64,000 nucleotides of DNA, from NCBI GenBank assembly GCA_949361645.1, contig OX442418.1, forward strand, positions 6,656,372 through 6,720,371. The letters are read 5' to 3'. Shown piece by piece: positions 1 through 11,339 of this stretch. Below the pieces are notes generated by a model that had not been told where the DNA came from, ran no database searches, and saw only the letters and a program-made list of their open reading frames with translations. Made by a program: the position numbers and the translations under genes. Each line of letters opens with the position of its first letter. The first letter of the stretch is position 1. Source of the stretch: Spongilla lacustris (lineage: Eukaryota > Porifera > Demospongiae > Spongillida > Spongillidae).

Positions 1-1399
1 ATCCCAACGACTTCATATCCTTTCAATATTAAACATTTACCCCAGAAGAGCAGAGCAGGTACCCTTCTAGAACCTGACTGGTATGGACATTTCATTATAC
101 ATGTACAAAGAGTGAATATGAGGGCATATCATATAGGAGTAATCATATATCATACAGTGTAGTCGTCGATCATAGCATTGGAGGGTTTACAGTTGATCAG
201 CATTGAACATAATCATGTGCTACAGCATTACATGTGCAATTACTGTATGATGAGGAGAAGCACAGCACGCTACATTTATAATTGAATAGTTGCTAAGGTA
301 CATTTACATGCTACACAACAGTATGCTAAACAAGTAAGCTTACCTCTACTCCACCTCAAATCATGATCAGTGACAGTGATCCAAGCACCCATGCCAATAG
401 ACCTCAATCTCTAACCTAAGATACGTCATAAACATATATACATGGAGCTGTGCATAATTTGGTACGTGTTCAAATATATTTAAATACGTTTGCACCACTT
501 TTTTTACAATTTGGTTTCATCCGGCAAGCAGGGGTAAAACCTATTTCAAGAATTGAAGTTGGTATGGGTAACATGTAATACTATGCACTGCTGACTGCAT
601 TCTTCTGTTCATGCTTGCAAGTCATGATTAAATTCTTTCATATGGTCAATTCATGTACACAAAGAAAGGTTCTTGAGCAAACACATGCAGAACAGATACA
701 ATCCATGCACACATAAGATAAACCCACAGCATGTATAACAATACAAGCCTTCACTAGCAGCAGAAAATCGACAAGCTCATAATACCTGTACACACGCTAT
801 AAATATCAGGCAAAGAATATTACGTACTACGTGATCCGCTTACTATAATGTTACAAACACACACCAAAGGTACCAATCATAGTGCATTCATCTACGCTTG
901 GTAGAACATAGAAAGGCGGGCTTCTATTATCTATGATGATACTATACACATTACTAACCTCCCATATGGACTAACGGAGGGCTTGAGGCGTAGTCAATAT
1001 TGATTCCGGCCTGCAGCGGGACGAAGTGATACAAGCGGGAGCTAAATATATATTACTGGAGCTCACATTTTTGAACGCCTTGATCTTCTCGATGAATGCA
1101 GCCAGCTGTCTCAATATGAATGGCAGCTGCACCACCCTCAAATGCACGTGATCACTGGGCCTTATGGTTTATTAATAATCAATAGTGACACTGCAGGTAC
1201 TTAACGCTTGTACGTTTATTTAATTTCCTACAATGATACATGTGAATATTACTCATATCATAATTTAAAACAACAATCTAAATAAGATGAGATACTGTCA
1301 ACCAGAGATGACCAATGAAGGTCCAGCTCTTGACAGCAGAGCTCTAGCTCACCAAAGTGGGACATGGAAGCGGTGGTTTGTGACTTGGTGCACCTCATG
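1..1399. other. Gene-free AT-rich stretch
   Basis: I see no convincing coding region, tRNA or repeat array here. Open frames are short and interrupted on both strands. Confidence 0.5.
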
Positions 1400-1409
1400 C
1401 AGTGGCGGA

Positions 1410-1445
<36 letters not shown>

Positions 1446-1480
1446 CGTGGAGGGCGCACGCCCCCCCTAATATACGGATG
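1400..1480. mobile_element. hAT-like terminal fragment with G32 tract
   Basis: It begins CAGTGGCGGATTTAGG, which looks like a hAT-type terminal inverted repeat, and runs into an uninterrupted tract of 32 G (1414-1445). A short GC-rich palindrome of the form GGGCGCACGCCCCCCC follows. No matching opposite end is seen, so this is a solo end or a very short relic. The same CAGTGGCGGATT start occurs at 20392. Assignment to hAT rests on the terminal motif only. Confidence 0.4.
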
Positions 1481-2691
1481 ATAAAAATATATAATAAGAC
1501 TATTAATTTAACCTGTAACCCTTAACCTTTTATTTTCATCCTTTACTTCAGGATGGAAATCCTGTATTAAAGATGAATTTACGCCGCTCGTATCGACATT
1601 AATTCGAACGGTATTAATTGATGATTAAAAAAAAAAAATTTAGCTTCTGTATAGGCTTTCATCTAAACAGCGCTATCCATTTTAGTCATTCCAATCTTTA
1701 CATGTATTTCTTTTTTAAAAAAAAACAATGTTTAGGCTTAGTTTACATTTTCGTTCGCAAATAATGCCGCGGTTACCATCAGAGTCGGGTATAAGGTTGA
1801 GGAAAGAGCAGGAAGCTTACTTTCAAGATAGAAACTGTTACAAAAATCTGTAAGGAGAGCCATATAAGCAAATTAAACAATATGGGACACAGGAGGTACG
1901 AGCATCGAATTAACTCAAGGCGGACTAAGAGAAACGAGTCAGAGCGGGTGGTACGATGGTTAGCCTCTGCAAAATAAAAATAAAAAAGCATTTCTGTCAT
2001 TGAGAGCGATGCAGAAATGCCTAGCATTGGTAGAAATGCTGTCACTAGTACTATTGGCACATAAAAAGAAGGGGTGGATGCTCGGACAGTGATAATAAAT
2101 TACACTTTTCTATTATTTTGTGTACAAGTTTGATAAAAATACAACTTCTACCAAGAGTCTGAAGGTGCTACCACCAATAAGTAGTGAAAATGAGTAAAAT
2201 TTATATTTTCAATGCTCTTTGTAAGCATTACAAACTATAAATTGCTAATCATTTAATTTACGTACGCTGGAGCAACGAACGTGCTTATGCATCCTTGAAG
2301 TTTGGGCTGCTTTCTAGATGATAAAAATTATTCCATGCTATAGAATGTGTGCACCATTGTTGAAAGAAACAGCTTTTATGTTTTAATGATTTAAATTTTC
2401 ATGCACTCAGTGCTGCAATGGTTGTTATAAACGGCAGAACTCACCATCCTAGCTGAATTCAGGATTTTACCGATATTGAATTCAGGATCGTTTAACGCAG
2501 ATTAAAGGTTAACCTGAGCTGAAGCGTGCTAGAGAGAAAGTGAACGGTTGTGCGTCAGACAAACGTCAAACCCAAAGCTGCTGCATGCAGCACGTGTGCA
2601 TGCGCAGTTTGCATAACTCGAAGGCTGTTTCGGTATGAAATTCCGTATTGTTCTGAAGCTTCATAACGCGGAACTTGCAAAGCTTCTGGGG
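1481..2691. other. No gene seen
   Basis: AT-rich DNA with short A/T homopolymers. A 93-codon minus-strand open frame at 1779-2060 is hydrophobic but shows no recognisable domain and no splice context, so I do not call it a gene. Confidence 0.4.
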
Positions 2692-2760
2692 CTTCGCCCC
2701 AGACCCCAATGGGGGAGCTTACAGCGCTCCCCCATACCCCCTAGCTGGAGCATTTCCAGC
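2680..2760. repeat. GGGGCTTCGCCCC / CAGACCCC dispersed repeat, copy 1
   Basis: This block contains a perfect GGGGCTTCGCCCC palindrome, then CAGACCCC, then a second hairpin with stem GGGGGAGC/GCTCCCCC around 2711-2733, then ATACCCCCTAGCTGG. Copy 2 lies at 13752-13820 and matches through both hairpins and the CTAGCTGG end. A partial copy at about 21047-21075 keeps only the first palindrome and CAGACCCC. A hairpin about 10 nt before CTAG resembles a Helitron 3' end, but both copies continue identically past CTAG, which weakens that reading. Confidence 0.6.
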
Positions 2761-3284
2761 CCAACTCAGAGCACTCTGGGTCATCATGGCCAGCAATTGA
2801 GGACATGAATAATAAGTTACTATAGGATGATGATATTAAAATTCTGGTTTCACCAATATATTTTCCTGATATGATTTATCATACTTTCAAAATGGCTAAT
2901 TATTAATTATAATTAATTAACATTATTTACAACAACAAGTTATTTTATGAACGCCGCATAGTAGGTAGCTTATAAAAAGACTAGTCCTGTATTTTTGGGT
3001 GCTAAAACTCACGTTTTGTAGCTAAACAACCTAAATACAACATACGCATGCGCAAAATTAATTGACTGCGTTACTCGTTCCCAGACTCATATAGCTCACG
3101 CGACGCAGGTTCAAAATTATGATCCCTAGTGCTACTAAACATTTAGAACCTTCCGTAAGTTGTGAAGTGAATGTGTGTTGCTTATAGCTTGCAAGGATGC
3201 TCTAAAAGCAATTTATCGTGTTGGTGTGGCTTACATTGCGCAAGTGCGGAGTTTTAAAATGGTCTTGTAGGTGTTCTAGTTACT

Positions 3285-3372
3285 AGGCATAGCCCGACCT
3301 TCGCGTTTAGCGGAAACGTTCCAGGTACCACGTTCCGCCAAAATGCGAAGGTCGCGCAAGCCCAACTAGCTT
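3285..3372. repeat. Small palindromic MITE-like hairpin, copy 1
   Basis: GCATAGCCCGACCTTCGCG on one side pairs imperfectly with GCGAAGGTCGCGCAAGCCCAACTAG on the other. The same inverted repeat occurs in almost perfect form at 13486-13548, so this is a diverged copy of a short hairpin element. Confidence 0.6.
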
Positions 3373-3404
3373 TTGCAAGAAAGTTTTAAGCAACTCAACC
3401 ATAA

Positions 3405-4025
3405 AAAGGGGCCTGTGCGTGTGTTCTTTGTATTAAGAGTGTGAAGGGTTAATCAACTTAACGGCAAAATAGCCCTGTGGGTGTGGTCTTTGTAAGAGTT
3501 CGAAGGGTTAATCAACCTAGCGGCAAAAAAAGTCCTGTGGGTGTGGTCTTTGTAAGAGTGTCAGGGGTTAAGGCACATAGCCGAAAGAAACAGCCCAGTG
3601 TGTGTGTTAATAGTGTCAGGGGTTAAGCGACACAGCCGAGAGAAACTGCCCAGTGAGTGTGTTAAGAGTGTCAAGGGTTAAAGTACATAGCCGAGAGAAA
3701 CAGCCCAGTGAGTGTGTTAAGAGTGTCAGGGGTTAAACGACATAGCCGAGAGAAACAGCCCAGTGAGTGTGTTAAAAGTGTCAGGGGTTAAACGACATAG
3801 CCGAGAGAAACAGCCCAGTGAGTGTGTTAAAAGTGTCAGGGGTTAAACGACATAGCCGAGAGAAACAGCCCAGTGAGTGTGTTAAAAGTGTCAGGGGTTA
3901 AACGACATAGCCGAGAGAAACAGCCCAGTGAGTATGTTAAGAGTGTCAAGGGTTAAGAAGCAGCCCAGTGGTTGTGTTAAGAGTGTCAGGGGTTAAACGA
4001 CATAGCCGAGAGAAACAGCCCAGTG
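3405..4025. repeat. 57-bp minisatellite, diverged head of the array
   Basis: Tandem units of about 57 bp with core AGTGTCAGGGGTTAAACGAC, then ATAGCCGAGAGAAACAGCCC. The first units (3405-3590) are the most diverged and read GTGTGGTCTTTGTAAGAGT. They share the GTCAGGGGTTAA and GCCGAGAGAAAC cores with the longer units that follow, so both blocks have one origin. The longer unit gained a segment containing GTGTGCTTTTATAAG. Confidence 0.9.
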
Positions 4026-7000
4026 AGTGTGTCAGGGGTTAAGGCATGTAGCCGAGAGAAACAGTCCTGTGAGTGTGGTGTGCTTTTATAACAGGGTTAA
4101 GGCATGTAGCCGAGAGAAACAGTCCTGTGAGTGTGGTGTGCTTTTATAAGAGTGTCAGGGGTTAAGGCATGTAGCCGAGAGAAACAGTCCTGTGAGTGTG
4201 GTGTGCTTTTATAAGAGTGTCAGGGGTTAAGGCATGTAGCCGAGAGAAACAGTCCTGGCGAGTGTGGTGTGCTTTTATAAGAGTGTCAGGGGTTAAGGCA
4301 TGTAGCCGAGAGAAACAGTCCTGTGAGTGTGGTGTGCTTTTATAAGAGTGTCAGGGGTTAAGGCATGTAGCCGAGAGAAACAGTCCTGTGAGTGTGGTGT
4401 GCTTTTATAAGAGTGTCAGGGGTTAAGGCATGTAGCCGAGAGAAACAGTCCTGGCGAGTGTGGTGTGCTTTTATAAGAGTGTCAGGGGTTAAGGCATGTA
4501 GCCGAGAGAAACAGTCCTGTGAGTGTGGTGTGCTTTTATAAGAGTGTCAGGGGTTAAGGCATGTAGCCGAGAGAAACAGTCCTGTGAGTGTGGTGTGCTT
4601 TTATAAGAGTGTCAGGGGTTAAGGCATGTAGCCGAGAGAAACAGTCCTGGTTAGTGTGGTGTGCTTTTATAAGAGTGTCAGGGGTTAAGGCATGTAGCCG
4701 AGAGAAACAGTCCTGGCGAGTGTGGTGTGCTTTTATAAGAGTGTCAGGGGTTAAGGCATGTAGCCGAGAGAAACAGTCCTGGCGAGTGTGGTGTGCTTTT
4801 ATAAGAGTGTCAGGGGTTAAGGCATGTAGCCGAGAGAAACAGTCCTGGCGAGTGTGGTGTGCTTTTATAAGAGTGTCAGGGGTTAAGGCATGTAGCCGAG
4901 AGAAACAGTCCTGTGAGTGTGGTGTGCTTTTATAAGAGTGTCAGGGGTTAAGGCATGTAGCCGAGAGAAACAGTCCTGTGAGTGTGGTGTGCTTTTATAA
5001 GAGTGTCAGGGGTTAAGGCATGTAGCCGAGAGAAACAGTCCTGTGAGTGTGGTGTGCTTTTATAAGAGTGTCAGGGGTTAAGGCATGTAGCCGAGAGAAA
5101 CATTCCTGGCGAGTGTGGTGTGCTTTTATAAGAGTGTCAGGGGTTAAGGCATGTAGCCGAGAGAAACAGTCCTGGTTAGTGTGGTGTGCTTTTATAAGAG
5201 TGTCATGGGTTAGGGCATGTAGCCGAGAGAAACAGTCCTGTGAGTGTGGTGTGCTTTTATAAGAGTGTCAGGGGTTAAGGCATGTAGCCGAGAGAAACAG
5301 TCCTGTGAGTGTGGTGTGCTTTTATAAGAGTGTCAGGGGTTAAGGCATGTAGCCGAGAGAAACAGTCCTGGTTAGTGTGGTGTGCTTTTATAAGAGTGTC
5401 AGGGGTTAAGGCATGTAGCCGAGAGAAACAGTCCTGTGAGTGTGTGGTGTGCTTTTATAAGAGTGTCAGGGGTTAAGGCATGTAGTCGAGAGAAACAGTC
5501 CTGGCGAGTGTGGTGTGCTTTTATAAGAGTGTCAGGGGTTAAGGCATGTAGCCGAGAGAAACAGTCCTGGCGAGTGTGGTGTGCTTTTATAAGAGTGTCA
5601 GGGGTTAAGGCATGTAGCCGAGAGAAACAGTCCTGTGAGTGTGGTGTGCTTTTATAAGAGTGTCAGGGGTTAAGGCATGTAGCCGAGAGAAACAGTCCTG
5701 TGAGTGTGGTGTGCTTTTATAAGAGTGTCAGGGGTTAAGGCATGTAGCCGAGAGAAACAGTCCTGTGAGTGTGGTGTGCTTTTATAAGAGTGTCAGGGGT
5801 TAAGGCATGTAGCCGAGAGAAACAGTCCTGTGAGTGTGGTGTGCTTTTATAAGAGTGTCAGGGGTTAAGGCATGTAGCCGAGAGAAACAGTCCTGTGAGT
5901 GTGGTGTGCTTTTATAAAAGTGTCAGGGGTTAAGGCATGTAGCCGAGAGAAACATTCCTGGCGAGTGTGGTGTGCTTTTATAAGAGTGTCAGGGGTTAAG
6001 GCATGTAGCCGAGAGAAACAGTCCTGGTTAGTGTGGTGTGCTTTTATAAGAGTGTCATGGGTTAGGGCATGTAGCCGAGAGAAACAGTCCTGTGAGTGTG
6101 GTCTGCTTTTATAAGAGTGTCAGGGGTTAAGGCATGTAGCCGAGAGAAACAGTCCTGTGAGTGTGGTGTGCTTTTATAAGAGTGTCAGGGGTTAAGGCAT
6201 GTAGCCGAGAGAAACAGTCCTGGTTAGTGTGGTGTGCTTTTATAAGAGTGTCAGGGGTTAAGGCATGTAGCCGAGAGAAACAGTCCTGTGAGTGTGTGGT
6301 GTGCTTTTATAAGAGTGTCAGGGGTTAAGGCATGTAGTCGAGAGAAACAGTCCTGGCGAGTCAGGTGTGTTTTTATAAGAGTGTCAGGGGTTAAGGCATG
6401 TAGCCGAGAGAAACAGTCCTGGCGAGTGTGGTGTGCTTTTATAAGAGTGTCAGGGGTTAGGGTATGTAGCCGAGAGAAACAGTCCTGTGGGTGTGGTATG
6501 CTTTTATAAGAGTGTCAGGATTTAAGGCATGTAGCCGAGAGAAACAGTCCTGGTGAGTGTGGTGTGCTTTTATAAGAGTGTCAGGGGTTAAGGCATGTAG
6601 CCGAGAGAAACATTCCTGGCGAGTGTGGTGAGCTTTTATAAGAGTGTCAGGGGTTAAGGCATGTAGCCGAGAGAAACATTCCTGGCGAGTGTGGTGTGCT
6701 TTTATAAGAGTATCAGGGGTTAAGGCATGTAGCCGAGAGAAACAGTCCTGGCGAGTGTGGTGTGCTTTTATAAGAGTGTCAGGGGTTAAGGCATGTAGCC
6801 GAGAGAAACAGTCCTGTGAGTGTGGTGTGCTTTTATAAGAGTGTCAGGGGTTAGGGTATGTAGCCGAGAGAAACAGTCCTGTGGGTGTGGTATGCTTTTA
6901 TAAGAGTGTCAGGATTTAAGGCATGTAGCCGAGAGAAACAGTCCTGGTGAGTGTGGTGTGCTTTTATAAGAGTGTCAGGGGTTAAGGCATGTAGCCGAGA

Positions 7001-7350
7001 GAAACATTCCTGGCGAGTGTGGTGAGCTTTTATAAGAGTGTCAGGGGTTAAGGCATGTAGCCGAGAGAAACATTCCTGGCGAGTGTGGTGTGCTTTTATA
7101 AGAGTATCAGGGGTTAAGGCATGTAGCCGAGAGAAACAGTCCTGGCGAGTGTGGTGTGCTTTTATAAGAGTGTCAGGGGTTAAGGCATGTAGCCGAGAGA
7201 AACAGTCCTGTGAGTGTGGTGTGCTTTTATAAGAGTGTCAGGGGTTAAGGCATGTAGCCGAGAGAAACAGTCCTGTGAGTGTGGTGTGCTTTTATAAGAG
7301 TGTCAGGGGTTAAGGCATGTAGCGGAGAGAAACAGTCATGTGAGTGTGGT
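4026..7350. repeat. 65/66-bp minisatellite, about 50 units, with higher-order repeats
   Basis: Near-identical tandem units contain GTGGTGTGCTTTTATAAGAG, then TGTCAGGGGTTAAGGCATGT, then AGCCGAGAGAAACAGTCCTG. Units ending CCTGTGAGT are 65 bp; those ending CCTGGCGAGT or CCTGGTTAGT are 66 bp. Runs of 66-bp units keep one frame open, giving chance ORFs with a 22-residue period (core VWCAFIRVSGVKACSREKQS). Marker variants recur at fixed offsets: 5101 and 5953 (852 bp, 13 units), and 6603 and 6997 (394 bp, 6 units). This indicates recent multi-unit duplications. Nothing suggests the array is translated. Confidence 0.95.
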
Positions 7351-7559
7351 TCTAAAGAAGCCTTACAAATTATCTCCAACACAGTCGTTAGGGACTTGGT
7401 CATGTGTGGTGTTATGTTATGCATCCTGCCTATTCACATGCACTCTACAGGGTTAACTGACCTTATGGTATAGTGGTTGAAAGTGTTCAGTGAATGTTTC
7501 AGTTTGAATTTACTCCATGTGTGTGGTTGTACATTGAGAGTGTAGAGGTTTAATTAAAA

Positions 7560-7912
7560 TAATGACTTTGACAGCATTTAACTTGATAGCTACATGTAGT
7601 TTTGTGGTCCCCATTTATCCATCAGTCCACACACACACACACACACACTTGTCAACATGCACATGCACGCTCTCACACACACTTATGCACACACATTGAG
7701 CTTGTATCATAACACTTGGCACACTAACTCTTATTTCCCACATTGTTAACTGACCTTACAGCTATAAATGTAGCCAGTACAAGAAGGAATGGACGCCTGT
7801 TAATATCATATTCATATTGTGCACCTACCTATGTATACATGTGGTTGTTGTTTTAACAGCTGCCCTGCTTTTATCTGATTCAAGATATAGTTCTCCCTAC
7901 AACCCCACACAC
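7560..7912. repeat. Segment duplicated at 10180-10620
   Basis: TTTATCCATCAGTCCACACA, a CA tract, AACACTTGGCACACTAACTC, the ACTGACCTTACAGCTATAAA stretch and ATCATATTCATATTGTGCAC all recur in the same order at 10180-10620. The copy is about 2.6 kb away. The two copies differ by small indels and CA-tract length. The foldback transposon at 7915 interrupts this copy. Confidence 0.8.
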
Positions 7913-7914
7913 TA

Positions 7915-9750
7915 CAGTGGAAATCGTGATACTTGTCGTTAAAAATTTTTGGGTGTGTTTTAATGTTAGCTTGATTTTTTAACATTAACTGTATGCAGTA
8001 TTGAAAATCTGACAACACAGTGTTGTTGACCTAACATTTGTAAACAAGTACCGGAAATAAGTAAGTGTACGTGACTAACACGTCTGTTTGTTTTTGTTTA
8101 TAAGTGTCCCCAGTCCAAAAAACGGATCTGTAGCATATTTCTCAGCTCTGAGGTAGCAGATCAACACTAAATTTGGTATATAAGAGAAAAACAAACCTGC
8201 CAAACGTTTGGCCGAGTCATATTTCAAACCCGGGAAATACTTTGTGTGTTTTCATGGGAGACACATTTGTTTAGGTCGAAAAGCGTTTAGCATGCTGCTT
8301 TGCACAGTGGGCGTTATACACGACAGTACATCGATTTTTATACCGAGGGATGGTTATTGCACCATAGACACCTATGTTTACAGCGTAACAGTTAATTTTA
8401 CCGTCAAAATTCTGCTTGCAAACTTTGAAGCTTAGAAAACACGCCATTTTCGAGTGAATCTCATTACAATTATGACGTTATTGGCAATTAATTAAAGGTT
8501 TTGTATTATGGCTGAAGATGGGAACGGCGAATACGAGAACCAAGCATCAACCAGCGTACAAAAGTGGCGAACTAGTAAAGAGGCAAATCATGCTTGGGCA
8601 TCGTTGAAGCGAAGGAAGGCTCGGAGGGGTAATCCCGAAGCTACCGCTTTGAAGCGGTAGTCGGTCAGCGAAGCAAGTTCCTCAAAGAGCAGAAGGACGT
8701 ATGCTACTATCGCAGAGAGTGCAGCCAAAGAATTGAAGTCCCTCGTTGTACACATACCAAATGCGTCCGATAGTTCTGGAACATGTGACTCACATTTGTT
8801 TGGGCATCAGTGGGAGACATTTCGTTGGACACCTCTATGTAGTACATTCGTAATGCAAACGCTCTTGCATCACTATGGGACACATTTGGCATGTGTACAG
8901 CGAGGGACTGCAATTCCTTGGCTGCACTCTCTGCGATAGTAGCATTCGTCCTGCTTTTTGAGGAACCTGCTTTGCTGACCGCGACTATCGCTTCGAAGCG
9001 GCAGCTTCGGGATTACCCCTCGGAGCCTTTCTTCGCTTCAAAGGTACCCACACATGACTTGCCTCTTTACTTGCTCACCGCTTTTTTTCGCTAGTTGATG
9101 TTTGGTTCTTAGAAGAACCGTTTTCGCAATTGAAACCGCTCCCGTCTTCAGCCACACCATCGAAACTTTAATTAATATTATGAAATTGTTACAAAACGTA
9201 ATGAGATTCACTCGAAAATGGCGTGTTTTTTAAGATTCAACGTTTGCAAGCAGAATTTTGACGGTAAAATTAACTGTTACGTTGTAAACATAGGTGTCTA
9301 TGGTTCAATAGCCATCCCTCGGTATACAAATCGATGTACTGTCGCGTATAATGCCCACTGTGCAAAGCAGCATGTTAAAGGCTTTTCGACCTAAACAAAC
9401 GTGTCTCCCATGAAAACACACAAAGTATTTCCCGGGTTTGAAATATGACTCGGCCAAACGTTTGGCAGGTTTGTTTTTCTCTTATATACCAAATTTAGTG
9501 TTGATCTGCTGCCTCAGAGCTGAGAAATATGCTACAAATCCGTATTTTGGACTGGGACACTTATAAACAAAAACAAACAGACGTGTTAGTCACGTGACAC
9601 TTACTTATTTCCGGTACTTGTTTAAAAATGTTTGGTCAACAATACTGTGTTGTCAGATTTTCAATACTGCATACAGTTAATGTTAAAAAATCAAGCTAAC
9701 ATTAAAACACACCCCAAAAATTTTAACGACAAGTATCACGATTTCCACTG
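7915..9750. mobile_element. 1.84 kb foldback (palindromic) Tc1/mariner-type DNA element
   Basis: Two arms of about 0.86-0.88 kb (7915 to about 8776, and about 8873 to 9750) are inverted copies around a spacer of roughly 100 bp. The outer ends are CAGTGGAAATCG and its reverse complement, each flanked by TA (7913-7914 and 9751-9752), the target duplication of Tc1/mariner elements. Each arm carries the start of a coding region read inward. The left arm opens with MAEDGNGEYENQ at about 8508; the right arm has a diverged version starting MAEDG on the minus strand. No catalytic domain is present, so the element is non-autonomous, apparently an inverted duplication of the 5' end of a longer transposon. 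Confidence 0.85.
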
Positions 9751-9771
9751 TACCCTTCTTACACTGTCTCC

Positions 9772-9777
<6 letters not shown>

Positions 9778-9816
<39 letters not shown>
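9778..9816. repeat. (CA)n microsatellite
   Basis: A nearly pure CA tract immediately follows the foldback element and is followed by a C-rich pyrimidine stretch. Confidence 0.95.
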
Positions 9817-9817
<1 letters not shown>

Positions 9818-9962
9818 ACCCCCTCTTCCCTACACGCACCAACTTCCTTTCCTTCCCCTCCTTCCCCCCCCGCACTTGAGGGAAGGGCTTCCGTATTGTT
9901 CACTTATGTACACATGTAGTTGTGTAAATGTGTTGCAGCTGTAGCTTTATCTGATATAGCTG

Positions 9963-10080
9963 TAATGGCCTGCTTGAACTAGCCATGTCAGCAGATAGAG
10001 TACCATGCCAATACATGTGTGTCCTCCATAATTACGTATAACCTTCAGTCTTTAATGTGGTCATACTGAATGGTCTATGA
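9963..10080. repeat. Direct duplication, partner at 10891-11000
   Basis: GTAATGGCCTGCTTGAACTA, then AGATAGAGTACCATGC and ATACATGTGTGTCCTCCATA, recur about 928 bp downstream with scattered substitutions. Together with the 7560/10180 duplication and an inverted copy at 10680-10830, it shows that 7.5-11 kb is a scrambled local duplication zone. Confidence 0.8.
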
Positions 10081-10179
10081 GAATGGTCGTAAATTGAGAG
10101 TGTACAGGGTTAATGAAAATAATGTTCTAAGGTACCCTTGTACAGGTAGTTACATGTAAGTCTTCCACTGGGACAGCAT

Positions 10180-10337
10180 GTATGGTTTGTTAACTTTACT
10201 GCTACATGTAGTTGTGTGGTCATTGTGTAGTTAATGCCATTTATCCATCAGTCCACACATGCTACACACTTATGCACACACACACACTTACACACACACA
10301 CTTATGCACACACACTTATGCACACACACACACTTAT

Positions 10338-10386
<49 letters not shown>

Positions 10387-10620
10387 TCTGGTCATATACA
10401 TGTATCTTAACACTTGGCACACTAACTACTATTTCCCACATTGCTAACTGACCTTACAGCTATAATGTAGCCTAGGATTTTGGTCAAAGACTTAGAGACA
10501 GTACATATACAGTGTAGTAAGGAAATGTTTTCCATGGCCTGGTGATGTTAATATCATATTCATATTGTGCACCTAACCTACCTATGTACACATGTGGTTA
10601 TTTATTTGATTTACAGCTGC
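10180..10620. repeat. Second copy of the 7560-7912 segment, with (CA)n at 10268-10382
   Basis: It carries the same landmarks in the same order as 7560-7912, with a much longer CA tract interrupted by CTTATG motifs. Open frames through it are artefacts of the dinucleotide repeat. Confidence 0.8.
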
Positions 10621-10679
10621 TCCTTACTCAGCTGCAACACACCTACACAACCATATGTGTACATAAGTAAACAATAGGA

Positions 10680-10835
10680 AAGCATGTTTGGGGAGGGGAG
10701 GAAAGGAGGGTTGGTGTCACTTTGTGTAGGGAAGAAGGGTGGTGTGTGGAAGGGAGACAGTGTGTGGGGTGGGGAGAAGAACCATATTTTGAATCAGATA
10801 AAAGCACTGTACATACCTTATCTGATGTAAGATGC
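10680..10835. repeat. Inverted copy of the region flanking the foldback element (empty-site-like)
   Basis: Read on the minus strand, this has CTTTTATCTGATTCAAAATA, then a CCCACACACTGTCTCCC stretch, then CTTCTTCCCTACAC. The same landmarks flank the foldback transposon at 7869-7912 and 9751-9840. The copy lacks the 1.84 kb element, which supports its insertion boundaries. Confidence 0.65.
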
Positions 10836-11339
10836 AGAGTTCCTATTTGGCTACATATATAGGATAAATAAATATGAAGAGAAGCTTGCTGTAATGGCCT
10901 GCTTGAGCTACCTACGCCAGCCGATAGAGTACCATGCTGATACATGTGTGTCCTCCATAATTACCCATCTTTAATGTGGTCGTGCAGAACCTTGATGGTC
11001 CCTGACTACCTTCCATCATCTGCACATTATGGTACGCCTACAAAGCTGCAAAATGTGGTGGAGGCAGGAACAATGGAGAGGTACATATGCCACTGAGAAC
11101 CAATCCATTGACAATGTGCGTGTTGTATTATCCTCTCTCTCTCCTCCCATTCAACAGATCATCCTCCATCCAATATGCCAACATTTTCCTATGCAGCTGT
11201 CATTAGAAGCTATATTCATTAGTGTGTGCATTGTGAAACTCAGTATCCTGATAAGTGTAGTTGGATTCTTATGCCTTCTTGTGATTTGCGTGTATTCACA
11301 CTTATTGTATTTGACATGGTTATATTATTCAATATGGAA

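Noticed and set aside
1779..2060. 93-codon hydrophobic minus-strand ORF
   Set aside because: No recognisable domain, no splice context; composition fits chance translation of AT-rich DNA.
4588..7232. Series of ORFs with a 22-residue repeat
   Set aside because: They arise because 66-bp minisatellite units keep one frame open; 65-bp units break it. No start, stop or domain logic of a repeat protein.
3405..7350. Possible CRISPR-like array
   Set aside because: The units are contiguous tandem repeats with no unique spacers, in a eukaryotic genome.
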